A stretch of 64,000 bases of DNA from Ensifer sp. PDNC004 (GTDB lineage Bacteria; Pseudomonadota; Alphaproteobacteria; Rhizobiales; Rhizobiaceae), in assembly GCF_016919405.1 (NCBI RefSeq), contig NZ_CP070352.1:1550001-1614000 (forward strand), written 5' to 3'. Both the position numbers and the translations under genes were made by a program. A model generated the notes under the pieces. It worked only from the letters and a program-made list of their open reading frames with translations, searched no databases and had not been told where the DNA came from. Shown here one piece after another: positions 9,659-18,136 of this stretch (position 1 is its first letter; each line of letters starts with the position of its first letter).

Positions 9659-10527
9659 TCGAGCGAACCCTGACCGGCCGCCCGCCTGAACCGCGCCAGC
9701 CGAAGGGCACGGTCGACGCGCAGATGCACATGTATCTCCCGGGGTTTCCGTCGCTTGCCGGAGGGCCGCCCTTGCCGGCCGAGCCGTTGCCGGATGCTGC
9801 GGCCTACCGCCAGGTCATGGACTGGCTAGGCATAAACAGGGTGATCATCACCCAGGGCAACGCCCATCAGAAGGACAACGCCAACCTGCTCGCTTGCCTC
9901 GCCGAAATGGGCGATGTCGCCCGCGGTGTCGCCGTCATCGACGAAACCACGTCGGACGTGGATATGGGCGCGCTTAGCGAAGCGGGTGTTGTCGGCGCCC
10001 GTATCATGGATCTGCCTGGTGGGGCGGTGGGGCTCGATGCATTGGAGGCGGTCGATGCGCGGGCATATGCCGCGGACTGGATGATCGCCGTACAGTTCGA
10101 CGGCAACCGGCTGCTCGACCATCTGCCGCGGCTGGCGCGCATCCGCTCGCGCTGGGTGTTCGATCATCACGGCAAGTTCTTCGCCGGTGTCGATCCGGAT
10201 GGGCCGGAGATTGCGGCTCTCTTGACGCTGATCGATCGCGGCAATGTCTGGTTCAAGTTCGCCGGCGTCTACGAGAGTTCGCGCGACGGGTGGCCCTATG
10301 AGGATGTGGCCGCCGTCTCCAGGAAGATTGCCGCGCATGCGCCGGAGCGGATCGTCTGGGGCTCGAACTGGCCGCACAACATGATCCGCAAGACGGAAGA
10401 CTATCCCGACGATGCGCGGCTGGCAGACCTCGTGCTCGGCTGGCTTGCCGACGACCGGGCCAGACATCTGGCCCTCGTCGAGAACCCGGAACGCTTGTTC
10501 AAGCTGCCGGCCTTCGCCGCGACGTAG
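9655..10527 (+). CDS. gli: D-galactarolactone isomerase (amidohydrolase superfamily)
   Basis: A 290-residue amidohydrolase-type TIM barrel. It should convert galactaro-1,5-lactone, the product of uronate dehydrogenase, to the 1,4-lactone used by Gci. The usual N-terminal metal-binding HxH reads QxH here (VDAQMHMY, Gln23/His25), as I recall for the Agrobacterium isomerase. FDHHGKFF and VWGSNWPHN are further family blocks. It starts inside the gci stop codon (ATGA), so translation is coupled. The hydrolase side of the family (4-sulfomuconolactonase-like) is the alternative. Confidence 0.85.
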   Translation: MIERTLTGRPPEPRQPKGTVDAQMHMYLPGFPSLAGGPPLPAEPLPDAAAYRQVMDWLGINRVIITQGNAHQKDNANLLACLAEMGDVARGVAVIDETTSDVDMGALSEAGVVGARIMDLPGGAVGLDALEAVDARAYAADWMIAVQFDGNRLLDHLPRLARIRSRWVFDHHGKFFAGVDPDGPEIAALLTLIDRGNVWFKFAGVYESSRDGWPYEDVAAVSRKIAAHAPERIVWGSNWPHNMIRKTEDYPDDARLADLVLGWLADDRARHLALVENPERLFKLPAFAAT

Positions 10528-10648
10528 TTGCCGCGGGTGCTGGGAGGCGCCCGTGGAACCCATGACATGAGGATTTCGCATGCCGGCCCGGATGGGCGGA
10601 AACTCGGTCTTGGGAGAGGCCGAAGCACGACTAGAGGAGGAGGAAAAC

Positions 10649-11626
10649 ATGAAGAAAATTGCAAGCATGCTTTGCGTCGCCATGGGGCTGGCGTTTGCCG
10701 GCACAGCGGCGCAGGCGCAGGAAATCACCCTGCGTTCGGCCGACATCCATCCGGATGGCTACCCGACCGTCGATGCGGTCAAATACATGGGGCAACTGCT
10801 CTCCGAGCGCACCAACGGCCGCATCAAGATCGAGGTCATGAACAACGGCGTGCTCGGCGGCGAAAAGGACACGATCGAGCAGACCCGCTTCGGCGTCATC
10901 GACATGAACCGGGTCAACGCGGCACCGTTCAACAACCTCGTCAAGGAGACGATGGTGCTGGGCATGCCGTTCCTGTTCCGCTCGACGGAGCATATGCACA
11001 AGACCGTCGACGGTCCGATCGGCGACGAGATCCTGGCCGCCTTCGAGCCGCACGGGCTGATCGGTCTTGCCTTCTACGATAGCGGCGCGCGCTCCTTCTA
11101 CACGACCAAGAAGCCGATCGAGAAACTCGCCGACCTCAAGGGCCTGAAGATCCGCGTGCAGCAGTCCGATCTCTGGATCGCGATGATGCAGGCCTTCGGC
11201 GCCAATCCGACGCCGATGCCGATGGGCGAGGTCTATTCTTCGCTCGAGACGGGCGTCGTCGATGGTGCCGAGAACAATTGGCCGTCCTACGAATCCGCCC
11301 GTCATTTCGAAGTGGCCAAGAATTACTCGCTGACCGAACACTCCCTCAATCCGGAAATCCTCGTCATTTCCAAGATGAGCTGGGACAAGCTTTCCCCTGA
11401 AGACCAGACACTGCTCCGCCAGGCGGCCAAGGACAGTGTCGGCAAGATGCGCGAGCTTTGGAGCGCGCGCGAAAAGGCTTCCGAGGAGAAGGTTCGCGCT
11501 GCCGGTGCGAACGTGATCAAGGTCAACAAGGAGGAGTTCGCAGCCGCCATGGGGCCGGTCTACGACCAGTTCGTCAGCGACCCGAAGCTGAAAGACCTTC
11601 TCGAAAGGGTGAAGGCGGTCAAGTGA
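10649..11626 (+). CDS. TRAP transporter substrate-binding protein (DctP family)
   Basis: A 325-residue periplasmic binding protein. The signal peptide is residues 1-24 (cleavage after AGTAAQAQ), followed by EITLRSADIHPDGYPTVDAV. The DctP/TAXI-type core includes LKGLKIRVQQSDL, with the conserved Arg that salt-bridges the carboxylate of the ligand, and ETGVVDGAENNWPSY. It sits directly after the hexuronate enzymes and before DctQ and DctM, so it probably binds galacturonate, glucuronate or an aldarate. GAGGAGGAGGA precedes the ATG. The 12-bp stem-loop that follows it probably favours its own expression. Confidence 0.88.
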   Translation: MKKIASMLCVAMGLAFAGTAAQAQEITLRSADIHPDGYPTVDAVKYMGQLLSERTNGRIKIEVMNNGVLGGEKDTIEQTRFGVIDMNRVNAAPFNNLVKETMVLGMPFLFRSTEHMHKTVDGPIGDEILAAFEPHGLIGLAFYDSGARSFYTTKKPIEKLADLKGLKIRVQQSDLWIAMMQAFGANPTPMPMGEVYSSLETGVVDGAENNWPSYESARHFEVAKNYSLTEHSLNPEILVISKMSWDKLSPEDQTLLRQAAKDSVGKMRELWSAREKASEEKVRAAGANVIKVNKEEFAAAMGPVYDQFVSDPKLKDLLERVKAVK

Positions 11627-11634
11627 CAGCGGTG

Positions 11635-11662
11635 AGGCCGGCTCCGGGATCGGGGCCGGCCT
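11635..11662 (+). promoter_or_regulatory. Stem-loop between binding-protein and DctQ genes
   Basis: A 12-bp stem (AGGCCGGCTCCG with CGGGGCCGGCCT, one T-G wobble, loop GGAT) sits in the 79-base gap after the binding-protein gene. There is no T-run, so it is more likely an mRNA-stabilising or attenuating hairpin than a full terminator. Confidence 0.6.
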
Positions 11663-11705
11663 TCGCAACTGTTCACCGGATCGCCCTTGCGGAGGAGGAA
11701 GACAC

Positions 11706-12227
11706 ATGCGTCGTTTCATGCGGACGATACGTCCGTTTCTAGGCGCGCTGAGCCGCGCTTCGCTCTACATCGCCGGCATCGGCATGGTCGCAATGACCCT
11801 GATCGTCGGCTGGCAGGTCTTTGCCCGCTATATCCTGAACGACTCGCCGAGTTGGTCGGAGCCCTTGGCTCTCCATCTCATGGCCTGGTTCATCATGCTC
11901 GGTGCTGCCGTCGGCGTGCGCGAAAGCGTGCATCTCGGCCTCGATGTCGTCCGACACGTGATGAAGCCCTCGGTGCAGCTGGCCATGGATCTGGCGAGCC
12001 TCGGGCTGATCGTCGTCTTCGGGCTGGCGATGGCCTACTACGGCCTGCTCCTTTCGGCCGGCACCTGGACGGCGACCATTCCGGTCCTCGGATGGCCAGG
12101 CGGCGTCGACTTTTTCCCGCTCATCGTCGGCGGCGCAATGATCGCCCTTTTTGCGGCGGAGCGCTTTCTCGACCAGTTTCTCGGTGTCGAACTCGCGGCC
12201 GATGTCGTCGTGCAGGAGATGGCCTGA
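11706..12227 (+). CDS. TRAP transporter small permease (DctQ family)
   Basis: A 173-residue inner-membrane protein with four predicted helices (about residues 18-40, 55-75, 95-120, 135-155). The DctQ signature is visible (FARYILNDSPSWSEPLALHLMAWFIMLGAAVGVR). It forms the small permease subunit with DctM. A GGAGGAAG lies upstream and the next gene begins immediately after its stop. It belongs to the hexuronate transporter. Confidence 0.88.
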   Translation: MRRFMRTIRPFLGALSRASLYIAGIGMVAMTLIVGWQVFARYILNDSPSWSEPLALHLMAWFIMLGAAVGVRESVHLGLDVVRHVMKPSVQLAMDLASLGLIVVFGLAMAYYGLLLSAGTWTATIPVLGWPGGVDFFPLIVGGAMIALFAAERFLDQFLGVELAADVVVQEMA

Positions 12228-13508
12228 ATGGCTTACACTATCCTCTTCGGGGTCTTTACCCTCCTGATGCTCATCGGCATGCCGATCGCCTTCTGCCTCG
12301 GCATCGCTTCGTTCGCGACCGTGCTCTATCTCGGCCTGCCGCCGGTGGTGGTGTTCCAGCAGCTGAATTCGGGCATGAACGTCTTTGCCATGATGGCAAT
12401 CCCGTTCTTCATCTTTGCCGGCGACTTGATGGTGCGCGGCGGCATCGCCAACCGGCTGATCCAGTTTGCCGCCGGGCTCGTCGGCCACCTGCGCGGCGGC
12501 CTCGGCCAGGTCAACATCGTGGCCTCGACGCTTTTCGGCGGCATTTCCGGCTCGGCGGTCGCCGACGCCTCGGCGGTCGGCGGCCTGATGATCCCGCAGA
12601 TGGCCAAGCGCGGCTATGACCGCGACTATGCCGTCAACGTCACGGTCAATGCGGCGATCATCGCGCTGATGGTTCCGCCGTCGCACAACATGATCCTCTA
12701 TTCGATCGCCGCCGGCGGCAATGTTTCGGTCGCCGATCTCTTTACCGCCGGCATCATCCCGGGGCTCTTGCTCGCGCTTGCACTGATGGTGACGGCCTAT
12801 GTCGTTGCCAGGCGCCGGGGCTATCCGTCCGAACCGTTTCCGGGCTTTGCCAAGGTCTTCTACTACCTGCTCGCCTCGTTCCCCGGCATCGTCTTGATCG
12901 GCATCATCTTCGGCGGCGTGCGCTCCGGCGTCTTCACTGCCACGGAAAGCTCGTGCATTGCCGTGCTTTATGCCTTCCTCGTCGCCATGCTGGTCTATCG
13001 CGAACTCAACTGGGCCGGCTTCGTCGAAGCGGTGATGGGGGCGGTGCGCACGACGGCCATGGTGCTGCTCGTTATCGGCATGGCGGCGTCCTTCGGCTGG
13101 CTGATGGCCTTTCTGCAGGTGCAGGCACTGATGATCAGCGCCATCGGCGCGATCTCGGAAAACCCGATCATCGTGCTGCTCGTCATCAACATCATCCTTT
13201 TGATCCTCGGCACCTTCATGGACATGGCGCCGATGGTGATCATCTGCACGCCGGTGCTGTTGCCCGTGGTCAAGGCCTTCGGCATCGATCCGGTGCATTT
13301 CGGGGTAGTGATGATCCTGAACGCCGGCATCGGACTCAACACGCCGCCGGTTGGAACCGTGCTCTTCGTCGGCTGCGCTGTCGGCGGGATTACCATTCGC
13401 GAAGCGATGCGCACGATCTGGCCGTTCTTCGGCGCCAGCATCGCGGTGCTGATGGCGGTCACCTACATTCCGGCGCTGTCACTCTGGCTGCCCTCGGTCT
13501 TCCGGTGA
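12228..13508 (+). CDS. TRAP transporter large permease (DctM family)
   Basis: A 426-residue polytopic protein of the expected DctM length, with hydrophobic segments throughout. Conserved family blocks are GISGSAVADASAVGGLMIPQM (about residues 100-125), VPPSHNMILY and GIGLNTPPVGTVLFV near the C-terminus. It is the Na+-coupled channel subunit of the transporter. It starts directly after the DctQ stop. It is the last gene of the hexuronate operon and converges on the TPR gene. Confidence 0.9.
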   Translation: MAYTILFGVFTLLMLIGMPIAFCLGIASFATVLYLGLPPVVVFQQLNSGMNVFAMMAIPFFIFAGDLMVRGGIANRLIQFAAGLVGHLRGGLGQVNIVASTLFGGISGSAVADASAVGGLMIPQMAKRGYDRDYAVNVTVNAAIIALMVPPSHNMILYSIAAGGNVSVADLFTAGIIPGLLLALALMVTAYVVARRRGYPSEPFPGFAKVFYYLLASFPGIVLIGIIFGGVRSGVFTATESSCIAVLYAFLVAMLVYRELNWAGFVEAVMGAVRTTAMVLLVIGMAASFGWLMAFLQVQALMISAIGAISENPIIVLLVINIILLILGTFMDMAPMVIICTPVLLPVVKAFGIDPVHFGVVMILNAGIGLNTPPVGTVLFVGCAVGGITIREAMRTIWPFFGASIAVLMAVTYIPALSLWLPSVFR

Positions 13509-13575
13509 ACTGATCGCTGGCGATACCTCTAGGCTCGGCATGGCCTGCCGGGCCTCCATCCTAATCGAGGGCCGG

Positions 13576-13908
13576 CTATTCGTTTCCGTTGGCGGCGAGA
13601 CACTGGCGCTCGAGGCGTTTCAGGAAGACGCCGATTTCCTTTGCCGCCTGCAGATCGCCCTTCCGCTCGGCGACCGTACGGCCCTCGCGCCAGACCGCAA
13701 TCGCCTCCTGGTGGCGGCCGAGCTTGAGGAGGATCGCGCCGCGCAGCTTCCATGCTGCCGAATAGTCCGGATCGAAGGCGAGCGCCCGCTCGACATGGGC
13801 CAAGGCCGTATCTAAGTCCGCCTCCTGGAGGCAGATGCTGCCGAGCGTGAAGCGTAAAAGGGCGTCGTCCTTGCCGTCCTGTAAGAGCTTTTCGAGCACT
13901 TGCCGCAT
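13576..13908 (-). CDS. Small TPR protein
   Basis: A 110-residue protein built of about two and a half tetratricopeptide repeats (ALLRFTLGSICLQEADLDTALAHVERALAFDP, YSAAWKLRGAILLKLGRHQEAIAVWREG). There is no signal peptide or membrane segment, so it is probably a cytoplasmic protein-interaction module. GGAGGAAG lies before the ATG. It is followed by only a short gap to the flavin reductase gene upstream on the same strand, so the two may be cotranscribed. Function unknown. Confidence 0.7.
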   Translation of the reverse strand: MRQVLEKLLQDGKDDALLRFTLGSICLQEADLDTALAHVERALAFDPDYSAAWKLRGAILLKLGRHQEAIAVWREGRTVAERKGDLQAAKEIGVFLKRLERQCLAANGNE

Positions 13909-13933
13909 GGCTTCCTCCTCGGCGATCGCCGGT

Positions 13934-14530
13934 TCAAGCCGCAGGCTTGCTTGGGCTCAGGGGCGCATGCCCATTGCTCGCCAGCGTCGGCAGCGATCTC
14001 GTCCTGTCGAGAGACTGATACCGGCGGCGGCCCCAGATCAAGGGGTCGGCATGGGCAGACGTCTCGGTTGCGACAATTGTTCCCACGAACAGCATATGGT
14101 CGCCCACCTCGACCGAAGCGCTGAGCAGGCAGTCGAGCGTAGCAGCCGCGCCGAGCAGCCTTGGCCGTCCGCTCGGCCAGTCCGCCCAGATGCCGACGAG
14201 ATAGCGCTTCGATGCTTCGATCTTGCCGGCAAAGGCATCTGCGATCAGTTCCTGGCCCTCAGCCAGCATGGCAAGCGAAAACCCCCGCTCGGCGGCAATC
14301 AGCGCGGCAAGCGGACTGTCCGCCTTGATCGAAACGACGATCGAGGGCGGGTTGGCGGAGAGCGAGAAGGTTGCCGTCACCGTCCGGCCAAGACTGTCGG
14401 CACCCTTGCCGGCGCTCGCCACGCAGACGGTCGCGGCGAGATGCGACAGGGTATCGGCGAACTCCGGTTTCGACACGGCGAGGGCCGCATGGGCGTCGAT
14501 GGCAAGGGAGGGCGGAGATGTCTGGCGCAT
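13934..14530 (-). CDS. Flavin reductase-like domain protein
   Basis: A 198-residue protein of the FMN-binding split-barrel flavin reductase family (HpaC/ActVB type). Family features are FADTLSHLAATVCVASA, VTATFSLSANPPSIVVSIKADSPLAALI and the terminal IWGRRRYQSL. Such proteins supply FMNH2 to two-component monooxygenases. No monooxygenase partner is adjacent. The start at 14530 has GGAAGAAG six bases upstream; an upstream in-frame start at 14578 lies inside the sod terminator hairpin and is rejected. Confidence 0.8.
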   Translation of the reverse strand: MRQTSPPSLAIDAHAALAVSKPEFADTLSHLAATVCVASAGKGADSLGRTVTATFSLSANPPSIVVSIKADSPLAALIAAERGFSLAMLAEGQELIADAFAGKIEASKRYLVGIWADWPSGRPRLLGAAATLDCLLSASVEVGDHMLFVGTIVATETSAHADPLIWGRRRYQSLDRTRSLPTLASNGHAPLSPSKPAA

Positions 14531-14554
14531 GGGGCTTCTTCCAAGATGAAATAG

Positions 14555-14581
14555 CCCGTGGCGGCGGGGAGACGCCACGGG
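14555..14581 (-). terminator. Stem-loop downstream of the superoxide dismutase gene
   Basis: A perfect 9-bp stem (CCCGTGGCG with CGCCACGGG, 9-base loop) lies between the end of the sod gene and the start of the flavin reductase gene. It probably ends sod transcription, although the following T-run is short (CTATTTC). Confidence 0.6.
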
Positions 14582-14682
14582 ATTTGCAGAAGCCTGAGCT
14601 CAAGGCGGGGGCGAGCGGCTGCTGCAACTCTTCGACCGATCGGCGCGCGAACTCTTTCCAGTCCGCGGCGTGCTTCAGTCGG

Positions 14683-15291
14683 TCAGGCGGACGTAAGTTC
14701 CGCTTCGGCAAACTCGTAGTTGGCAAGCTTGTCGAGGAAGTTCGAGGCGTAGTCCGGGCGACGGTTGCGGTAGTCGATGTAATAGGCGTGTTCCCAGACA
14801 TCGAGGCCGAGCAGCGCCTTGCCCTCGTTGGTCGCGACCGGGTTGGAGCCATTGGCGGTCTTCGTCACTTTCAACTTGCCGTCCTGGCCGAGTACCAGCC
14901 AGGCCCAGCCCGAACCGAACTGGCCGGTGGCGGCTGCCTTGAAGGCATCCTTGAAGGCAGCGACGCTGCCGAAATCTTCGGTGATCTTCTTTTCGAGCGC
15001 GCCGGGGATCTGGCCGCCCTTCGGCGAAAGGTTGTTCCAGAACAGGATGTGGTTCCAGTGCTGGCCGGCATTGTTGAAGACCGGTGCGAGTTCCGCCTTG
15101 CCATGGCTGAGGCGAATGATCTCTTCCAGCGACAGGCCTGCAAGCGAGGCATCCTTCTCGACGAAGCCGTTCAGCGCCGTGACATAGGCCTGGTGATGCT
15201 TGCCGTGGTGAAACTCGATCGTCTCGGCGCTCATGCCGTTTTCCGAGAGTGCTGTGGCGGCGTAGGGAAGGGCGGGAAGTTCGAAGGCCAT
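14683..15291 (-). CDS. sodB: Superoxide dismutase, Fe/Mn type
   Basis: A 202-residue enzyme that dismutes superoxide to O2 and H2O2. The four metal ligands are visible: His28 (EFHHGKHH), His78 (GQHWNH), Asp164 and His168 (DVWEHAYY). The AGQHWNH and FGSGWAW blocks resemble the Fe or cambialistic type more than strict MnSOD. No signal peptide, so cytoplasmic. The frame is open upstream, but the ATG at 15291 gives the standard MAFELPALPY start. It diverges from a cysteine-rich regulator whose product may sense Fe-S or redox state. Confidence 0.95.
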   Translation of the reverse strand: MAFELPALPYAATALSENGMSAETIEFHHGKHHQAYVTALNGFVEKDASLAGLSLEEIIRLSHGKAELAPVFNNAGQHWNHILFWNNLSPKGGQIPGALEKKITEDFGSVAAFKDAFKAAATGQFGSGWAWLVLGQDGKLKVTKTANGSNPVATNEGKALLGLDVWEHAYYIDYRNRRPDYASNFLDKLANYEFAEAELTSA

Positions 15292-15391
15292 GGTCAAATC
15301 CTTTGCGGGCGGGCACTCTCGGATCACTTGTCTGCGAACGGAGGAGAGTGTATTTAGCAAGACAATTCTTTGTAAATCTGCGCGCGGGAAT

Positions 15392-16066
15392 ATGTCAAGC
15401 GATCCCTTGTTAAATCCAGAGCAAAGCGCCGGCCGCACCCCGGGCGAGCGCATCATGCTGGCCCTCAAGCTTCACGGGCCGCAGACCGCGGCCGCGCTCG
15501 GCAAACGCCTGGCGATCACCGGCGAGGCCGTGCGCCAGCAGTTGGTGCGTCTCGCCGAGGAAGGGCTGGCCACGTCGTGGTCCGAGGCAAAAGGCGTCGG
15601 TCGTCCGTCGCAATTCTGGGGGCTGACGGCTGCCGGCCACGCGGAGTTTCCGGATACGCATGCGGAGCTGACCGTCCAGTTGTTGCGCACCATCCGGCAG
15701 ACGCTTGGCGAAGACGCGATCGACCGGCTGATCGCCGCGCGTGAGGACGAGACGCGCCAGAACTATCGTGCGGCGATGGTAGAGAAAGAGAGCCTGCGCG
15801 AACGGGTCGACGTGCTCGTTCGACTGCGGTCGCAGGAAGGTTATATGGCGGCTTGCGAGGATCCGGGCGACGGTACGCTGCTGTTCGTCGAGAACCATTG
15901 TCCGATCTGCGCCGCCGCGACCAGCTGCCAGGGCTTTTGCCGGGCAGAACTGAGCGTGTTCCGCGCGGTGCTCGGCCCCGGTGTCGAGGTCGAGCGCGCC
16001 GAGCATATCCTGGCCGGCGCGCGACGGTGTGCCTATGTGGTCAAGCCGGCCGCTCGGGCCGCCTGA
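15392..16066 (+). CDS. SufR-like HTH regulator with a C-terminal cysteine cluster
   Basis: A 224-residue protein. A DeoR/ArsR-like winged HTH (residues 18-75, LKLHGPQTAAALGKRLAITGEAVRQQL) precedes a helical linker. The C-terminus carries Cys155, Cys170, Cys173, Cys179, Cys183 and Cys213 in the context ENHCPICAAATSCQGFCRAEL. This resembles the SufR family, whose cysteines hold a 4Fe-4S cluster. An Fe-S or redox sensor role is inferred. It is divergent from sodB with about 100 bases between starts, which suggests control of sodB and of itself. The ATG at 15392 is chosen because upstream sequence is promoter-like. Confidence 0.75.
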   Translation: MSSDPLLNPEQSAGRTPGERIMLALKLHGPQTAAALGKRLAITGEAVRQQLVRLAEEGLATSWSEAKGVGRPSQFWGLTAAGHAEFPDTHAELTVQLLRTIRQTLGEDAIDRLIAAREDETRQNYRAAMVEKESLRERVDVLVRLRSQEGYMAACEDPGDGTLLFVENHCPICAAATSCQGFCRAELSVFRAVLGPGVEVERAEHILAGARRCAYVVKPAARAA

Positions 16067-16126
16067 TCCCGTCAGGGCAACGGCCTGGCGCACGCCCGTC
16101 GACGGGCGCCGCCATCTCCAATCGTT

Positions 16127-16894
16127 TCAGCGTGCGCCCATGCGCAGGGCGCCGTCGAGCCGGATGACCTCGCCGTTCAGCATGCGGTTTTCGCAGATGT
16201 GCTGGACGAGTGCCGCGAATTCGTCCGGTTTGCCGAGGCGCTGCGGGAAGGGCACGCTCTTGCCGAGCGAATCCTGTACTTCCTGCGGCATGCCGGACAT
16301 CATCGGCGTTTCGAAGATGCCAGGCGCAATGGCGACGACGCGGATACCGTAGCGCGCGAGTTCGCGGGCAATCGGCAGCGTCATCGAGACGACGCCGCCC
16401 TTGGAAGCGGCATAGGCGGCCTGGCCGATCTGTCCGTCGAAGGCGGCAACCGAGGCGGTGTTGACGATCACCCCGCGCTCGCCATCTTCGCCGGGCTCTT
16501 CGCGCTGGATCGCTTCGGAGGCGAGCCGCAGCATGTTGAAGGTGCCGACGAGGTTGATCGCGACCGCGCGCGAAAAGCTGTCAAGCCGATGCGGGCCGTC
16601 GCGGCCAAGCACTTTTTCGCCAGGCGCGATGCCGGCACAGTTTATCAGCCCGTGCAGATGTCCGAACCGATCGAGAGCCGCTGCCACGGCGGCGGCGCCA
16701 TCAGCCTCGCTGGTGACATCCGTCTTCTGGAAAAGCGCGTTGCTGCCGAGTTCGCCGGCCATCTGCTGGCCGGCTGCGGCGTTGACGTCGGCGAGAACCA
16801 CGCGGGCGCCCGCGCTATGCAGCCGCCGGGCGACGGCCGCCCCCAGACCCGAACCGCCACCGGTAACGATAAAGACTTTTCCATCGATCAGCAT
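16127..16894 (-). CDS. Short-chain dehydrogenase, 3-hydroxyacyl-CoA dehydrogenase type II-like
   Basis: A 255-residue classical SDR. The N-terminal TGGGSGLG binds NAD, the catalytic YAASK follows at about residue 168, and the block [24 protein letters not shown] is typical of the HSD10/3-hydroxy-2-methylbutyryl-CoA dehydrogenase group. It may act in degradation of branched-chain or fatty acyl-CoA. The ATG at 16894 has GGGAGGAG upstream. It stands alone, so its substrate is not set by context. Confidence 0.82.
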   Translation of the reverse strand: MLIDGKVFIVTGGGSGLGAAVARRLHSAGARVVLADVNAAAGQQMAGELGSNALFQKTDVTSEADGAAAVAAALDRFGHLHGLINCAGIAPGEKVLGRDGPHRLDSFSRAVAINLVGTFNMLRLASEAIQREEPGEDGERGVIVNTASVAAFDGQIGQAAYAASKGGVVSMTLPIARELARYGIRVVAIAPGIFETPMMSGMPQEVQDSLGKSVPFPQRLGKPDEFAALVQHICENRMLNGEVIRLDGALRMGAR

Positions 16895-16999
16895 ATGAGG
16901 CTCCTCCCGTACCGGATCGTGTCGTTGAACTACCGACATAGCCTTGCTGGCCGTGGAAGCCAAGTTCCGCTGACGATGAGCCGCCTTGCGCCGCGGAGC

Positions 17000-17320
17000 C
17001 TATTGGGCGCCGATCGGGGAGATTTCGATGATCTTGATGCCGATGGCGTTGGTGGCTTCGTCGAAGACGATCTCGCCGCGGCCGATGACCATGCCGTTGA
17101 CCTTGAGCTCCACCGGTTCGCCGAAGTTGCGATCGAGATGGATCGTGTCGTCCTGGTGGAGTTTCGAGATCTGCGACACCGTCAGCTTGGCGCGTCCGAT
17201 GACCGCTTCGATTGCGAGCGGAATGCCCTGAACTGCGCGTTCGCTCATGACGGAACGGCCTTCGAACGCAGGGCTTTCGTCGAGCTCGACCAGCTCATCC
17301 TGTAGCTTCTTGTTAATCAT
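17000..17320 (-). CDS. Orphan FliN-like (SpoA domain) protein
   Basis: A 106-residue protein whose C-terminal 75 residues match the SpoA domain of FliN and FliM (GIPLAIEAVIGRAKLTVSQI, GEPVELKVNGMVIGRGEIV, IGIKIIEI). In flagella this domain forms the switch-complex ring. No other flagellar or type III secretion gene is in the window, so this copy is detached from any such cluster. The length suits FliN. The start is set at ATG 17320, with an alternative at 17347. Possible roles are an accessory motor part or a domesticated SpoA protein. Confidence 0.75.
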   Translation of the reverse strand: MINKKLQDELVELDESPAFEGRSVMSERAVQGIPLAIEAVIGRAKLTVSQISKLHQDDTIHLDRNFGEPVELKVNGMVIGRGEIVFDEATNAIGIKIIEISPIGAQ

Positions 17321-17348
17321 TCTGCACCATCCAAAGCACTGATTCACG

Positions 17349-17365
17349 ACTCTTTAACAAAGAGT
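17349..17365. repeat. Inverted repeat upstream of the FliN-like gene
   Basis: ACTCTTT-AAC-AAAGAGT, a perfect 7-bp inverted repeat about 30 bases upstream of the FliN-like start. It could be an operator or a small hairpin. A direct repeat lies further upstream at 17428-17448. Confidence 0.45.
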
Positions 17366-17427
17366 TGCGCCAGTTCGCCCTGGGTGGCAACCGTGGCTAA
17401 ATGGGGGTTCCCCGTGCCTTGCAAGCG

Positions 17428-17448
17428 AGCGTTAACAAAGCGTTAACA
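17428..17448. repeat. Tandem AGCGTTAACA repeats
   Basis: AGCGTTAACA occurs at 17428-17437 and again at 17439-17448, an 11-base period of one helical turn, each with the palindrome GTTAAC. It lies between the end of the 17476-17829 gene and the start of the FliN-like gene, and could bind a regulator of the latter. Confidence 0.45.
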
Positions 17449-17475
17449 TCCACAATGTGGAGGCGGTGAAAGCTG

Positions 17476-17829
17476 TCAAAGCGTCACCGCAGCCCAGTTT
17501 CCGTCCCGTTTCTGGAATCCGATCATGCGGCGGCCATTCGGCAATTTGTCGCCGAGTCGCACGACATAGACGTAACCCTCGTAGACCATCAGCCCGCGAT
17601 CGCCGTCGCTGAAGAGGATCTGGAAGTTCGGCGACTGCATCATCGCGGCGTCGACCTCGGCCGTCACAGCCGGGGCGACAGCTGCGATCTCCGACGAAGG
17701 CTCTTTCACTCCACGCATGTAGTAGAGCGATGCCGCGGCGGCTGTAACGAAAAGCAGCAGGCCGCCTGCCAAAGGCAACAGGCGGCGCTTGAAACGTGTC
17801 GGGTTCGGTTGAGAGGCGGCAACACTCAA
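17476..17829 (-). CDS. Membrane-anchored periplasmic protein, unknown function
   Basis: A protein of about 117 residues with basic residues, then a single membrane segment (LLPLAGGLLLFVTAAAASLYYM), then a periplasmic domain. The C-terminal half (NFQILFSDGDRGLMVYEGYVYVVRLGDKLPNGRRMIGFQKRDGNW) looks like a small beta-fold. The start is set at TTG 17829 because AGGAAG lies seven bases upstream. The ATG at 17928 would add 33 residues without a ribosome site. No family is recognised. Confidence 0.6.
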   Translation of the reverse strand: MSVAASQPNPTRFKRRLLPLAGGLLLFVTAAAASLYYMRGVKEPSSEIAAVAPAVTAEVDAAMMQSPNFQILFSDGDRGLMVYEGYVYVVRLGDKLPNGRRMIGFQKRDGNWAAVTL

Positions 17830-18136
17830 GGTCAACTTCCTGATTCGCTGTATTTTCCGAACGGATCCGGTCACAGGTGGAAAGCGACTGATCTCTCCGG
17901 CCGATAAAAGTGCCGGATATCTTGCCAAATCTACCTAGTGGAACCGTTCCGTACTTCAAGCCGAGAAGTCACTTGCTTCTCCGACTCGACAGCATGCCCA
18001 CTCGCCGATTTCAGGGACATATGCGCTTCGGCGTTTCCACATCTTTTGCGTGCCGTGCGACGATAGCATGTCGCTGGATGATTTCTCAGCTCCCGACGCC
18101 CGCAACTGACAGGCGCCGAGAGCGAAGACCAATCGC
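17830..18136. other. Intergenic region without a recognised gene
   Basis: These 307 bases lie upstream of the membrane-anchored protein gene and downstream of the DUF899 operon. They hold only short unconvincing frames. The palindrome GGAAC-C-GTTCC at 17940-17950 is the only clear symmetric element. Promoters for the leftward gene must lie here. Confidence 0.5.

Noticed and set aside
11739..13298. Long minus-strand frame (519 codons) across the TRAP permease genes
   Set aside because: It is very rich in His, Asp and Arg, lacks any family pattern and lies opposite clear DctQ and DctM sequences. It is a GC-rich antisense frame.
17940..17950. GGAAC-C-GTTCC palindrome as an EcfG-type sigma promoter
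   Set aside because: GGAAC is present, but no CGTT-type -10 stands 16-17 bases away on either strand.
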